DNA of 64,000 bases from Quercus robur (lineage: Eukaryota > Streptophyta > Magnoliopsida > Fagales > Fagaceae), in contig NC_065535.1 in assembly GCF_932294415.1 (NCBI RefSeq), positions 10,349,282-10,413,281 on the forward strand, read 5' to 3'. The notes beneath the pieces were generated by a model that had not been told where the DNA came from, made no database searches, and saw only the letters and a list, made by a program, of their open reading frames with translations. Below, one piece after another: positions 35,019-48,244 of this stretch. Positions within the stretch are counted from its first letter, which is position 1. Every line of letters begins with the position of its first letter. The translations under genes were made by a program, and so were the position numbers.

Positions 35019-38000
35019 TCACCAGCAAAGAAATTTCTTTTTCTGCACGACAAACATGAACACAATCATCAGTTAGCACAAGACTACAAGAGGTGTGAAG
35101 AAAGATTTCTAGTGTAGATAGAAACAAAATCTTAAAACTTACCCTTAACTTGGCTTCTTCCTGTCTGTCTATGTATGCTAGAAGTTCTTCCTGCCTCATT
35201 AAAGCTTCATGCAAAGCCTGCTCAAGAAGAAGCATATAAGATCACTAACAAATAGGCAGTAACTGAAAATGCACAAAATGAGAACAAAGATGAACCACAC
35301 ATATTAAACATGTACTCATTGCTAATATAGGCCGATGCCAAATATTTAAAATATGAGACCAAGTAAAAAATTGGCTAGCAGATCCAAGGATGTTGTCTAA
35401 ATGTCAGCAGATAGCCAGTTCTAAAGCTTTAACTGTTTAACTCAAGTAGCAATCTGCTACATGTAATTACTTGTCAGCATAGACAATTGTTACAGGAATA
35501 AACACTTAATCTAAACTAGTCTAATTCAGTTTCATATTCAGATATCTATTGCCCTAGGGATTGGAAATACAGACTCAGAGTAGTGGCAAGTATTTTGAGC
35601 TATGGAGCACAGTGCATGACTTTCAAAGTAAAGAACATGAACAAACAAATCATACTATTTATTCACATACAAGCCAGAATTTAGACTCACAAGTAACGGA
35701 AGTTATAGCTCCACATCAAGTCACCATATTATGATTTTAATACGCCGCTAGCTTTTTAAAAAAAAAAAAAAAAACATGTATACCACACAAATCACCATAT
35801 CACAATACTACCGTCACTAGGTTGGCTTGAAATTATCAAACAAGGTAGTCACCTTTTTTGTTGCAATTAACTCTGCTTCCAATGCATCCACACGGCAAAC
35901 AGCAGCGTTCAACAACTCCGCTTTCTCATAAGGCATCTCAAATGGCTTTGCCTGTAGCATGTCTACTTTCTCCTCAAGCTCACCCAACTTTTTCAAAGCA
36001 GATGAGAGGAGTTCTGCCTCTGTAAACCCTGGAGCAGGTGAAGGGGGGCGGTAATCCTCCTTGGGATTTGATTGAACAGTCAAATCAGGAATGTTGCAGG
36101 AATTATCAGGCACAGTGTCAGGAAGTCTCTTAGTCACCTGAAATGCCTTGGAATGTACTAGAGTAAAGAGGGTAACAAAGAAGACCACCAGTGCAGCCCA
36201 GAAGCGAGTGAAAATTCCTTCTGGGCTCTTTTCCATACTTGGCAGAGAGGGTGTCCCTGCAATTGTATTCAATAGGTGATGACAGGAATTCCTTGTTTCT
36301 CTCCAAGATTATTTAGTAGCATGAAATATATAACGTAGATTAGAAAATATAATGATAGCATATGAACAGTGCCAAAAGCCAATAATTTTCTTCTTCTTTT
36401 ATTGGGAGGAAGGGGTGGGGAGGGGAGAAGAAACTAAAATTATGATGATCAAATATATTTTTATTTTTTTTGCATTCATGTATAATAATACTATTTATGA
36501 CACCACAAAAATTATGATAAACATAATCAAACATACAAATTCAAAGCAAAGTTTGATACAATATAAAATAGAAAAAAAATGGAAAAAGTACTTTTGATAA
36601 TTTAGCAAAGAGCTTGAATTGAAGCACTTGTATGATGTATCTCATCACAAGTCTTAAAGTAGAGACGAGCAATACAGCCAATGCTTAAATAGTTTGTTCT
36701 TTTCCACCTAAATGATAAGTTGGACATAGTAATTATATCAATGATGAATCAATATAGTAATTGGTATAATAGCTTCATGATGATAGGATGGTGTCTTTAG
36801 CAGAATGAAAGTGATTGATTTTGGACCCCATAAAAATAGTTGTACTCTTAAAAAAGAAATAGGGTACATTATACCAATTTCCCCAGAGGTTTTACGAAAT
36901 GACACTCCACAAAAGTTTCAAGAAATGACACTCCCACCCTAAAGGTTTTATAAATTCAACGGATAAGTCTATCCCCTCTCACGTTGATACTCCCATCAAA
37001 TAGAATATTAAGTAAGGAAAGTAACAATGTGAGAAGAGATAGATTTGTCTATTGTATTTTATTAAATCTCAAGGGGGGAGTGTCATTTCTTGAAATGTTT
37101 TGGGGGAGGAGAAGGGGGGGGAAGAAGTGGCATTTTGTGAAACCCCAAGGGAGGTTGGCGTAATTTTTTATAGGTAATTTGTAAAATATTTTTAATTCGG
37201 ATTGGATCCTACACAAGTACACTCTTTGAAAGCCTCTTACCACACTAAACTGTATATACTTATTTTCCAAACCTTTCGGCGAGCCATTCCACACCCCCCC
37301 TCCCTCTCCCCCATGCTGCATATGAAGACCAGGCTATACAAAAAAGGTTCAAGAAGGAGCAATTAGATTCTGACCTCTGGAAGCATATGGCTCTGCACGC
37401 GAGACTTGTTTCTCACATCCCACATCCACTGCCTTGTCAATCATGGGAACGTATTCATCATACTCCAAGAAGCCACCAGCAATACGCCCCTTACCAGCGA
37501 CCCTAGCCTAAATAAACATCAAAGCATATCAACTCTGAAGTTTGATGACCTCATAATAATGTTTAAAGGAATTTCCCGCGTAAAGATGTCAATGAAATAC
37601 TGAAGCATTGATTTTGTAATTTTACTTTAGCAATTCATTTATTTTCCCCTTTTGTTTGAGTAGGACTGAAGCACCCAAAGCTATACTCATGTATCATGCT
37701 ATCATAGATCTCTGGTTTTTATTTTTATTTTTTTAAACTCAGAAATTTTGAGTTAGCCAGTATCTACTATTAATTCAATGCTATTAACGAAGCATACATG
37801 AGACTCAGAAATTTTGAGTTGGCCAGTATCGACTAATAATTCAATGCAATTAACAAAGCATACATGAGTACTAATAGTTTTTAGAATGTCAATGCTTATA
37901 AAAGTGTGTGTCAAGTATTAGTCTTAGTCATCACAACACATCATAACCCGGGTAGATTAGGAAATTAGGAAATAAATAATAATCAGTCATACAATGAGTA

Positions 38001-41000
38001 ACTTTGCCAATATAGATTTCTCCAATTTATTTGAAAGTATTCCTTACTGTTACCCACAGATATATTAGTGTGTGCAAATAAATAAGTTCTTTATTTTTTT
38101 GAAAGAGTTTCAAGTTTCAACTAATGGCGTCCGCTCCTGATGATAGCTTTTATCATTAGATCAAGACACCAATCAGTTTTTGGTATAAGCGGGGAATGAA
38201 CCTCAGATCTCTTATTTAACCATTAAAGATTTTACCAGTTGAGCTAACTGAAACTCACAATAAATAAGTTCTTTTAACTTAAAATATATACACAAGTCCC
38301 TCTAATTTAAAATTATATATATATATATATATATATGAATGAAAGCACCATTTGTTATCCAATGTACAATCAAATAAAAAAGCACAACGATAAATGATTA
38401 ACATGCTACCTAAGAATCTAACTGGCAAAACAATAGGATGATACATATGCTTTTTAAAACGGTATTATTTACAGAGGCAAAGACATCTAAAAAAGTATTT
38501 TCTGTGATCTATCTATGACCATGTTAATATCTACAAAGAAGCATATTAATCCGTGCGTCCAAAAGGATGCAAGAACGGCCTACATAGGAAATTCCTTGTT
38601 GTATTGATGGTAAGGCTCTTCTCACCTAAAGTGAATGATAACCAAGTTTACAATCTGAGGCAAACTGGCTAGAAGCCTTTTTTATTGGGAACATCTAACA
38701 TATTTAAGAAACTTGCAAGTAAAGCTGGATTTGCTAATCAGGATGTGTCTCAGACCAATCATTCTTAAATAAAACACGATTATCAATTACAAAAACTTAC
38801 TTCTTCACGGACAGGAGTCAACCTTGGTTGTAAATAACCCCTATTTGCTTTGGGAGAAGTAATTTCTTCTACTTCAGATCCTGAATCTGCAGTAGACGTG
38901 TCACTATATCTTCTCTGAATCAACAACATGATAAAAACAACATTAGAGACTTGATTTCTGATTGTAATCATAAAGCTCAGCTTCCACAGTGCAGACCAAC
39001 CATTGGATAATGTGGCTTGTCACTAGCAACTACCCCTCCCTCATTGGTTGAAACTGTTACTATTTGTCTAGAACAGAGGGCTTCACCATTAAGAACCATC
39101 TACACACATACAATCATTTTGTTTGAGCCATATGTGAAGTACAGTTGCCAAGGAGATAAATAAGAAAAGTAGTGAAACAAAAGCTAAATAACTGAACACA
39201 TCAACAATATCAAGATAAGCACCAGACCTTTAATATGTCTGGATCTTGCCATGGCCCTTTATCTGACCTCATGCAACCTCCCTGATCTGCACAGGTACAG
39301 CTACCACCCAGAAAATCTGGCAACTCACTGTACAAGACCCATTATATATAAACTTTTAGTCATGGTGAAAAAAAATGTGTAATATAAATTATAAAATAAA
39401 ACAGAACCATCATATCCACAACCTCAAAGCCAAATCCAATTACCTTGAATCAATTATTTCAAGTAATTTGCTCTGGTACTTGTTCCCAAGGACCTAAGAG
39501 AAAATTCCAATATCGGTTAATCCTGTAGGTAATTTCTGAACACTTTAAAAAGTAAATGCTTCATTGGATATAAAACGGCAAAAATTTAACATATCCTTGA
39601 ACATACATGAATCTTTGTAGTTGTTCTGGGATCAAGAAAAGTTTTCACCGTATTCCATAGAAGCTTAAAACCAGGGCCAGCATTAATTATAAACATCCGG
39701 TAAAGTGTCTGCAGAGATGTGGTTTACATGTTAGAACAAAAGGTATGAATGTATATTACTACAGATCTCCTTAATATCAGAAGCTAATTTAAGGGTAGTA
39801 AAAACTAATATGACATACTTCAGGATAGTTGTCATTATCAATCTTCTGCAGCCGCATGATGAGTTCTCGTGCAGTCTTGGTTAGGTTTTTAAAACCCTGA
39901 AATGTAATAAGTCATACAAATAAGACAGGAATGTCACCATGCAAAACCAAATAAGGTGCCAAGAAAACTTTAGATACTAAAATAAAATAACAAACATACA
40001 ATGCCTTGAGCATCTAATATTGTTGTACTTGAATCAATGTGTCTCTTTGCAGCTATTGAGCAAGCTGGAAACTTAATTATAAAACATCGTTCAAAACCCT
40101 GCACATGGTATCTCAAATACCGTTCCAAAGTAGTCACTTGCATAAGCTTGTTAGGATCAATTTTTCCCAATCTCTCAATGTATATGGGTCTTCCCTCCTT
40201 ATCCACACCGTGATAACCCTGAGGGTAGTGTTGTAGAACTTCATTTAACTCAGTAAACTCAAAATCCTGAAGGAAAAAAAGCAAATAACAAAAAACATCA
40301 TATCAAAGCAGAAATATTTCAGTATTTACTGCAAAACCCAAAGAGAGGGTCACAACTCAAAAACATTGCCTCAAAATGCAGGAAAATCATTTACCTCCAA
40401 AATTGTGTCCGTACCAAAGTCTTTCCTCCATTGAATCATGTTAGCCCACATTTGCTTTGCTTTCTCAATGTCAAACCTCCTTGCTTTCAAGAATCTGCAA
40501 CCATAAAGCCCAACAATGAAAACTGTACAGATGTATGGTATAAGCTGAACCTGCTATATCTCGTCTTTCAAGAGGCCAAATATATATAAATTGGTTAAAA
40601 GTACAAACACCAATATGCACAAGACTATCATCAATTAAAAAAAAGAACTTGATATGATATACAGAGTATATAGAAATTCAAAAAAAAAAAAAAGACAGGC
40701 AATGATCAAACACCAATGCCTGGTAGTTCAGGTTACATATTGAGTTACATGTGACTGCATGCAGAGAAAATTATTGAAAGAGTCTTTAAATAGATAATAT
40801 AGAAATTTGAAGATAAAAGGACAAGGCATGATTAAACACCAATTTATAGTAGTTAAAGCTGGCACTCAGGAGCTTTGACTAGAAGGCAGAGAACTGATGA
40901 AGGCCACGGCTAGATAATGTCATTCCCAGCAAATACAGCCTAATTGAGTAAGATAGAGGAAAACACTAACCACAACCGCACAATTCTTCAAAAAAACTAG

Positions 41001-42143
41001 TCAAGTTGCAATTAGAGCTCCTCGAAATCATTTATATAGCCTAGTTTGAACTAGTACCTGCTTGATGTGGAACTTAGTACACACCCACACAACCCACATT
41101 CTATTCAATCTAGACAATCTGGGGCATCACAAAAGGCCACCATTATGTTGTGGTAACAAATCAAGTGGCAGGATTTTACAAATGGCTTCTCAATAAGCTT
41201 AAACAAGGGCATATTCTAATGGCAAACCCAACAAGTCCCATAATGCAGTCCTTATAAAAACTTCAAGGCAGAAACAAGTACAGAAACAGAATTTATATAA
41301 GAATAGAAAGAGAGATCACCTCAACAACATGTGGTAATCATCGTGTCTTGGAGGAAGCAATTCCTCCAAGATAAGTGCCTGTCGAAATGCATCTACAACC
41401 TGCAGCTCCCCAGCGTCCCGAACATCCTCAATCGACACGCCACTCTTCTTCCGGCTCCTCTTCTTCTTAAGAGAGTGTCTGAATTTGCTGGATGCATTGA
41501 TTGCTTTCTTCTTTAGACTCGCAATTCTAGTCCTCTTGTCATCCTCAGAGTTTTCAAAATCGGATTTCCGTTCTTTTCTTTCGTCATGGCCCCCAGAAAA
41601 CCCCTCAAAGCCTAAACAAACATTTAAAAAAATAAATAAATTCTTTAATCAATCCCTATAATAGGCTGACTAATATGAAATTCATTGCAAAATCCTAATT
41701 GTCAAAGGTTTTGAATTCGTTTTTTGATAAGTAAACTAAAGATTCCTGGTTATCAATAAGACGACTGAAAATTGATATGTCATCAAGATATGGTCAAGAA
41801 TAAAAACTAGACAAAGTTCTAATTGGAATCAAATTTAAAAAGATTAGAACATCTATATTTACGTTATCAAATAGACAAAATATATTGACCATTCTGAGCC
41901 ACAAAAAGAACTAGTTAATTAAAAATATTCAACAAAAAAAAAAAAAATGAATTGAAAACCCTAGAATCCACAAAAACTAGTTAATTACAAACAATCAAAA
42001 AGAATTCAAGAATTACATGAACAAATCAAAAAAATCAAAACAAGTATTTTTGAGGAAAAGAGATATCAAATGAAAGAACAAGAACATGAACATGAATATG
42101 AATACTCACAAGGCCTTGCGAAGCGATCTAGTGGACCCGACAT
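35019..42143 (-). CDS. SEC14-like phosphatidylinositol/phosphatidylcholine transfer protein with nodulin-type tail
   Basis: Fourteen exons: 42110-42143, 41320-41611, 40395-40494, 40000-40266, 39819-39896, 39607-39708, 39444-39493, 39228-39327, 39001-39099, 38801-38914, 37375-37507, 35853-36256, 35143-35217 and 35019-35042. They sum to 1872 nt, 623 aa. A basic N-terminus ([20 protein letters not shown]) precedes the CRAL-TRIO N-lobe ([19 protein letters not shown]). The lipid-binding lobe follows with [40 protein letters not shown] and [19 protein letters not shown]. After a hydrophobic segment (about 472-492) and a coiled-coil region it ends in KKKFLCW. This is the plant SFH class, which exchanges PI and PC between membranes and supports phosphoinositide signalling in polarised growth. 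Large introns hold a SINE, a MITE-like element and a tandem duplication. Confidence 0.95.
36865..37172. mobile_element. MITE-like inverted repeat in a SEC14-like gene intron
   Basis: Both ends carry related inverted text: ATTATACCAATTTCCCC on the left and GGGAGGTTGGCGTAAT on the right. Second inner pairs (GAAATGACACTCC and GGAGTGTCATTTC) follow. The whole is non-coding and about 300 bases, lying between exons 11 and 12. The target duplication is not resolved. Confidence 0.5.
37737..37868. repeat. 66-bp direct tandem duplication in an intron
   Basis: ACTCAGAAATTTTGAGTT recurs about 65 bases apart, followed in both units by GCCAGTATC and CATACATGAG. A few mismatches separate the two units. It lies in the SEC14-like gene intron between exons 10 and 11. 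Confidence 0.8.
38093..38258 (-). mobile_element. tRNA-derived SINE with 16-bp target duplication
   Basis: In minus-strand sense it begins GTGAGTTTCAGTTAGCTC. It shows an A-box TAGCTCAACTGG and a B-box-like GAGGTTCATTCCC, and ends in an A-rich tail. AATAAATAAGTTCTTT flanks it exactly at 38077-38092 and 38259-38274, a clear target-site duplication of the length expected for LINE-mobilised SINEs. It lies in the intron between exons 10 and 11 of the SEC14-like gene, in the same sense as the gene. Confidence 0.9.
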
Positions 42144-42620
42144 GTTGAATTTACAAGGTTTATCGGATCAAAAAAAAAATATATATATATATATATAAGA
42201 AAGAAATCGAAGTCAAAAACCAGAGAGCATGTTTGTTTTGATCAAAACTGAATCGGTTGTTGGTCGGAGCAAAAGAATACGAGACGACGTGTTTAGTAAG
42301 GTTTTGGTGTTCGTTGGGGGAAAATTCTTATGCGTGTAGTTGAATTCGAAGTTCGAAGTAATGAAAAGGAAACAGAAACACAGAGAGAGAGAGAGAGAGA
42401 GAGATGCTAATATTAATGAAATGGAATTGTAAGTTAATACTAGGACGAAGAAAACGAGACGTTGACACACGGTGAAAGTTTGAACTACTACAAAGAGTAG
42501 ATGTAATACGCTATATACGCGCCGGTTTTTACTGGGCGGGTTTTGGAGAGGTGCCACGTGGCAACAAATCACGTGGCGTGATTGCTTAAGTAACATTGGC
42601 GGGAATTTGTCGTCGGTGGT
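42144..42620 (-). promoter_or_regulatory. SEC14-like gene leader and promoter with two G-boxes
   Basis: Upstream of the start at 42143 there is a (CT)n run in mRNA sense (plus-strand GA at about 42381-42403). Further upstream, CACGTG occurs twice 15 bases apart (42555-42560 in GCCACGTGGC, and 42570-42575 in TCACGTGGC). Paired G-boxes are typical binding sites for bZIP and bHLH factors, including ABA-responsive ones. The functional claim is inference. Confidence 0.5.
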
Positions 42621-45600
42621 TAGTAAAAAAGAAAAGATCGTTGCTCTCTTTTTTTACTTTTTCTTTTTCTTTTTCTTTTTTTTTTTATAAATAAATTATA
42701 TTAAAAAAAAAAGATGCTCTTTGGACTTGTGTATTAATTATTGTGTTATTGCACGGTAGCACTATTAGGTTTATCATTTTTGGCAATGTTGCAAGAAAGA
42801 ATGATACCATTTTTTAAAATATTTTTTTATTTTTTTTAAATAATTCATGGGATTTTTTTTTATTTAATGAATCAAGACTTTATTAAACAACAATTACACA
42901 ATACAACATGCTTTCTTCATGATAACATCAACAAAACAAGAAAGATAACTACATAACACAAGAACCAAAGACTTTACAATTAAGGGACCATTTAGCTAAG
43001 GTGTGCACAGCAAAGTTTGCATGCCTAAGAATTCATCAAGAAACTTAGAAGTTAGAATAAGAAGCCAACAAATTTTGAATATCAAAACAAGGATCTATAC
43101 TGGGATTGTTTATTCTAGCTCCTCAAATTTGAATAATTTTCTTCTAGTCCTAACTCTTAAAAAAATGATAAGCATATTCAATTAGTCTTTTCTAAACCTT
43201 GTTGTTATGATTGTTGTTATATATATATATATATATATATATATTAATAAGTAAAGTTTAGAAAAAGTTCAATTAGAAATTGAAATTAAAATCCAATTTT
43301 GGATTATGTGTCTAAATTTATGTGGGGACCACACCATAATTATCTACTTAAGTTTGTGCCATGTATCCACTTAAAGTTTTTAATTTTTGTGTCAAATGAG
43401 TTAATGAGTGCAAATTATTAAGAATCTAATAATAATGAACTATAAAATTTAAATTAAAAAAAAAAACAAATCACATATACTCAATAAAAATCACCACAGA
43501 ACAAAGATCACTACACGTTCTATTTTATTAAAAATTAGAAAAAAATTATCATAATTAGTATTAAATTTAATTAAGAATTTTAATATATGACTAATTATGT
43601 TTACTTTTAAAAAAAAATTTATTTGACTAATTATTTATATTTATGATAAAAATTTTATTTAATTTTAGATGTATCTATACGTATGCATGTGTTACATGTT
43701 ATTTTTTTAAGTATTTAACTAATTATTTATATTTTTATAATAAAAAATTGTATTTTTTATTTTAAATACATTTATGCATTTTTGCATGAGTTACATGTGG
43801 TATAAAATTCAGCAAAAACACTTGACGTTTTGATAATGATGACATTATAGATGTGTAACTTTTTGAGTAATTAAAAAAATAAAATTTCGAGAATTAATTA
43901 AAATAATAAGGGTCATGTTAACGAGTGCCCTTAGAACATTCATTAATAATCCATTTTAAGAAAATTTTGATACCATTTTTATAGAAAATGAAAAAAATTG
44001 TCAAAATATTAATTACTTTTTTTTTATTTCTTATAAAAAAATTTCTTTAAATAGATTATTAACTAGTACTCTAAAACACTCGTTAGCATTTCTCAGATAA
44101 ATAAAAGAAGAGTCACTTCCATTCTCAAGTTAAATGCATTTTGCTCGTCAGCTAAAATGTACGATTGCACTCATTAGTTTTCTTAAATGACGTAAAACGG
44201 CCAATTGAATATTTAGATTGCGGCATGCCCAATTTATGGATTATAATTATATCACCAGTTGACCATTTAATGACAGGTAAAGTGTCAGATATCTATTGCA
44301 CACCATTGCTTTATCTCTATCCGTTTATTTTTGGTTAATTCATGGAAAGCTTTATTACTACATTTGTTTGTGGACTACATAATAAGTGGGTAATCTTTTC
44401 CTTTCTCTTGCACCAACCTCCAAATCCAGTCATGATTTCGTCATCAATAAATTAAAAAAAAAAAACTAGTAGTTTCCTAAGATTTGGGCTAGTCTAATTA
44501 GATTTTTTAGATACAAATTAATTCTACTCTAAAATACTTTGTTGATTGGAATGTACAATATTGTTTGTTTCGATTGAAAATCTTATATAAAGGTAGTTTT
44601 CAATGTTTTTTAATGCTTGGTAGTATAAAAAAAAAAGTCAAAAGAAAAATTATTTTTTATCAACATAAAAAATATGACTTATTTTTAAAAATTGTTTTTC
44701 ATTAATTTTTTTTTGGAAAACAACTTTGTCTTACCATAAACTAAATAAGAGAAATTAAAAGATAATTTTTTAATTCATTTAAGATTACCACTAAAGAAAA
44801 AAAAAATAAAATAATTTTATAAAAAATATTATTTTAAAAATAACACGTTTTCTAAAAAAATATTATTGTCAAATCAAACAAACTTTTAGCCTTTAGAGAT
44901 GCAATTTTTGTTGTCCACAATTTAGCTAAGTGGGCCATTTTGGGTAACTGCACAAGAAAGATTCTCATCTTTTCTATCCTTGATTTTTGCCGGGATCACG
45001 TAAGAGAGAGATGAATCCAATTCGTCCGACATCTTCTTTCGATTTATTTTCCTTTTCAATGATAAGTTTTACTCATATTAAAAAAAGAAAAAAGAATATA
45101 GATAATTTTAAATAAGAGAACATTCTACATGTGATTCCCAAGTGGGAAGAAAACAGAGACACCTATGGAAAAAGAGAGGAGTTCTAATGAGGACCATTAC
45201 AGCCAACCACTAGTGACTCCTTCTATACCTTATACAGGTCGTTATTAGAGACCAGACCACTGGGATGCAATGGGGCCCAGTCCTGGTATGCCTTCTGTGA
45301 CGCCGCCAAAATCAATAAAATCACCAGCCCCACCTAACCTTGATATTCTACCTTCTACCAGAATGCTACATAAGTTTGAGAAAATGTTCATGATAAAAGT
45401 TTTCAAAGAGAAAGATAGAACTTCATGGTTCTTGGGGAAGATAGCAATTCTCTTGGTTTTTACTACATTTTAGGAGGAAAATAAACATCATTGCTGGCCC
45501 AGATTTGTTCTAACTTTTAATTGTCGTATAGAATACCAATAATTTGATTGCTCTTCACTTTGTTAAAGTTATTAATTAAAAGTAACAATAATAATAATGG

Positions 45601-46244
45601 TTTTCATGCCAAAAACAAATAAAGACATAAAAGTAATTGTTAGTAAATATCTTTCATAACATCATAATATTCAACATTATCTTTCTATATCGAGTTGAAA
45701 TGGAGAGAGTCGAGTTAAGCTTCCATCCAATGCTTTTATGCATTAAACTAAACACTGGGTTAACATGTGACTTTTAAAAACATATGTTATGTTTGTATCT
45801 CCTCCAGCACTCCTGTGCATTAGCTAGAAGTAAACAACACTTGAGAGAATTCATTTCAAAGTTAAGATTTTAATTCTTAGATCTTAAAATGTACAAAGTT
45901 GTATGTGACATGAAACTAGATACACCTTTATAATTGTAATATTAATTAAGCCTAATTATTTCAAATGGAAATGACCCTATGCTAATAGGTAATGTGACCT
46001 AGATAAAATGTTCAATTCAATTCTTTTATGATACAAAAGGTATTTAAACAAAAATCCTTACAAGATCTAGTAAATTCCAAACCTATCGTATATATATTCT
46101 AAATAAAAGATAAAATAAAAAATCCCACAACCAAATGAGTATTAATAGTAGAGTAGTACAATTAAACGCCACATTGGACAACTCCAACACATGTAAAAAC
46201 CCTTGGATACAAAAGCTATAATAGATGCTCTTGCTAATCCTTCT
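42621..46244. other. AT-rich intergenic region
   Basis: There are many poly-A/T runs and an AT microsatellite at about 43218-43243. A proline-rich open frame at 45270-45473 (MGPSPGMPSVTPPKSIKSP) could not be connected to any family and is left unannotated. No RNA gene or mobile element was recognised. Confidence 0.45.
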
Positions 46245-47048
46245 TGTGAGGAGTGGAAGAGTCTCCATCCAGGCCTAAAGCCCAAGTAACAATTGGGCCC
46301 CATGGAATGAATTGGGCCAAACATGTATGCTTGTAGGAATGTCCAATGGGCTATAGGGTATGAAGGAAAGGCAATATGGCCATCCTAAGCATCCAAGAGG
46401 AGGAGAGCAACTTTGGTAGATAGTTCCCATGAAGAAGGCAATCAGCTAAAAAGAGAGCTTAACCTTACCCGAGGCAAGGTGCATGGATAATCCATATCAA
46501 TTTCCTGAAGATACCTGGAACCTCAGGAGACTTTCAGAACATGCAAGAAGGTTGAAGATCTTCATCTCCGCATTAATGAGGGGGTTTCCACCAAACCTCT
46601 ACCGCATTGAATGTATAAGAGACAACATGAACAGTACAAACACCCTCAAAAGTTAAAATTCCAGGATAAGGGAAAGGAAGAAACTGATAAAGGAAAAAAA
46701 AATATCCCTGAAAACTCAGCTGGCAACAGGACAGCTGTGGAGATAAGAACAAAAAAAAATACTTATATAAGGAGGAGGACAAGAAAAGATAGGAAGGGGC
46801 TGAAAAAAGAGAGAAAGTGAAACATTAAGAACTGATGTTGTGTAACACCACGGGAAATCAAATTTTCTCTTGTAACACATGAGTTTTACTTTGAATGAGC
46901 AATACTATATGAAATCAATTGCTTGAGTTTCACATTGTAGGGTGTTTTTTCCATTTTTCTTCTTTTATAAGTAAATTGTTAGTCAATCAAACTTCTTCCC
47001 AAGGACTCATATATCATCCTTGAGGAAGAGTGGTTTTTGGCACTCACA
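46245..47048 (+). mobile_element. Solo LTR, family 1 (804 bp)
   Basis: It begins TGTGAGGAGTGGAAGAGTC and ends GGCACTCACA. Flanking cttct (46240-46244) and cttcc (47049-47053) match at four of five bases. A plus-strand TATATAAGGAGG near 46765 fits the LTR promoter. It aligns with the LTR at 12201-13006, sharing for example the region around CATTAATGAGGGGGTT and AATATCCCTGAA. It is a solo LTR fossil, clearly diverged from the other copy. Confidence 0.78.
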
Positions 47049-47051
47049 CTT

Positions 47052-47258
47052 CCCATTCTAATTCCATTGTTTCCTTGTGAATGATTGTAGGCAATTGACT
47101 TCCCAGATTCCCCAAACTTATATTAACCACTGCTTTCGAGAAGCTAACAAGAGTGTCTATTCTAATTCCATTGTCTCATTGTAAATGATTGTAGGCAATT
47201 GACTTCCCAGATTCCCCAAACTTATATTAATCATTGCTTTCAAGAAGCTAACAAGAGT
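47052..47258 (+). repeat. ~100-bp direct tandem duplication
   Basis: ATTCTAATTCCATTGT, then GATTGTAGGCAATTGACTTC and AAGCTAACAAGAGT, occur twice about 105 bases apart with few mismatches. It lies just downstream of the solo LTR. Nothing coding is visible. Confidence 0.85.
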
Positions 47259-47484
47259 ACTGATAGCCTAAACAGAATATGATCTCTTCAAGATTTGAAT
47301 TTTGTTTTTGTATAATAGTCCGCATGTGGACCTAGTTATTCTGACATAGTTATTGTTTTTGAGGTTGATTACTATGGATTGTAATCTAACATGATTTGCC
47401 CTTAACCTTTTCTTGTTGTTTAGTTTAATTCAATTTCCCATTTTACCCCCCAAGAAAAAAAGAAAACCGATATCACAGATTCAG

Positions 47485-48190
47485 GAGTCTTTTGGGTTAA
47501 AATTGCAAATTTTAAAGTTAATTTGCGTTATAGCTACTGTTCGAAGTTAATTGGGAATCTGAGGAGAGAGACTGAATTTCGGCAATGGCGTTGCCGAAAT
47601 TCAGCCAAAAAAGATGGAGAGAGAATAAGGCTACCGAAATTCCATTACCGAAATTGTGGGGGAAAAATTTTTTTTTTTCCCCACAATTTCGGTAATGCCA
47701 TTACCGAAATTGTGGGGAAAAAAAAAAATTTTTTTTCCTAAAAAAATTTTTCCCCCACAATTTCGGCAATGGCAAATTGTGGGGAAAAAAAAAAAAATTT
47801 TTCCTAAAAAAATTTTTCCCCCACAATTTCTTTACCGAAATTGTGGGGAAAAAAAAAATATTTTTCCTAAAAAAATTTTTCCCCCACAATTTCGGCAATG
47901 CCATTACCGAAATTGTGGGGGAAAAAAAAAATTTTTTTGGTTATTCTCTCTCCTCTCTCCTGCTTTTTGGTTATGCTCTCTCCTCTCTCCTACTTTTTTG
48001 TTATTCTCTCTCCTCTCTCCTGCTTTCTGGTTGAATTTCGGTAGCCTTATTCTCTCTCCATCTTTTTTGGCTGAATTTCGGCAACGCCATTGCCGAAATT
48101 CAGTCTCTCTCCTCAGATTCCCAATTAACTTCGAACAGTAGCTATAATGCAAATTAACTTTAAAATTTGCAATTTTAACCCAAAAGACTC
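47485..48190. mobile_element. Mutator-like MITE 1 with palindromic core
   Basis: It is flanked by the 9-bp duplication CAGATTCAG (47476-47484 and 48191-48199). Its terminal inverted repeats run about 160 bases, from GAGTCTTTTGGGTTAAAATT inward. Each TIR itself contains a 13-base-arm hairpin around TGAATTTCGGCAA. The centre is a series of inverted blocks built from CCACAATTTCGG and CCGAAATTGTGG separated by A and T runs. The long TIR and 9-bp duplication point to a Mutator (MULE) derivative. Open frames here are products of the palindromes. Confidence 0.88.
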
Positions 48191-48244
48191 CAGATTCAGG
48201 GAGAAAATGCGCAAAATAAATTAAATAGGGTCTCTTCCAAATAA

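Noticed and set aside
36352-36597. Open frames in a SEC14-like gene intron
   Set aside because: AT-rich intronic sequence between well-supported exons 11 and 12.
45270-45473. 67-aa open frame MGPSPGMPSVTPPKSIKSP...
   Set aside because: Upstream in-frame stop, no splice partners and no recognised family. It may be a remnant of something but is not supportable.
47523-48152. Open frames on both strands up to 161 aa with KKKIFFPKKIFPPQF-like repeats
   Set aside because: They are translations of the palindromic interior of MITE 1.
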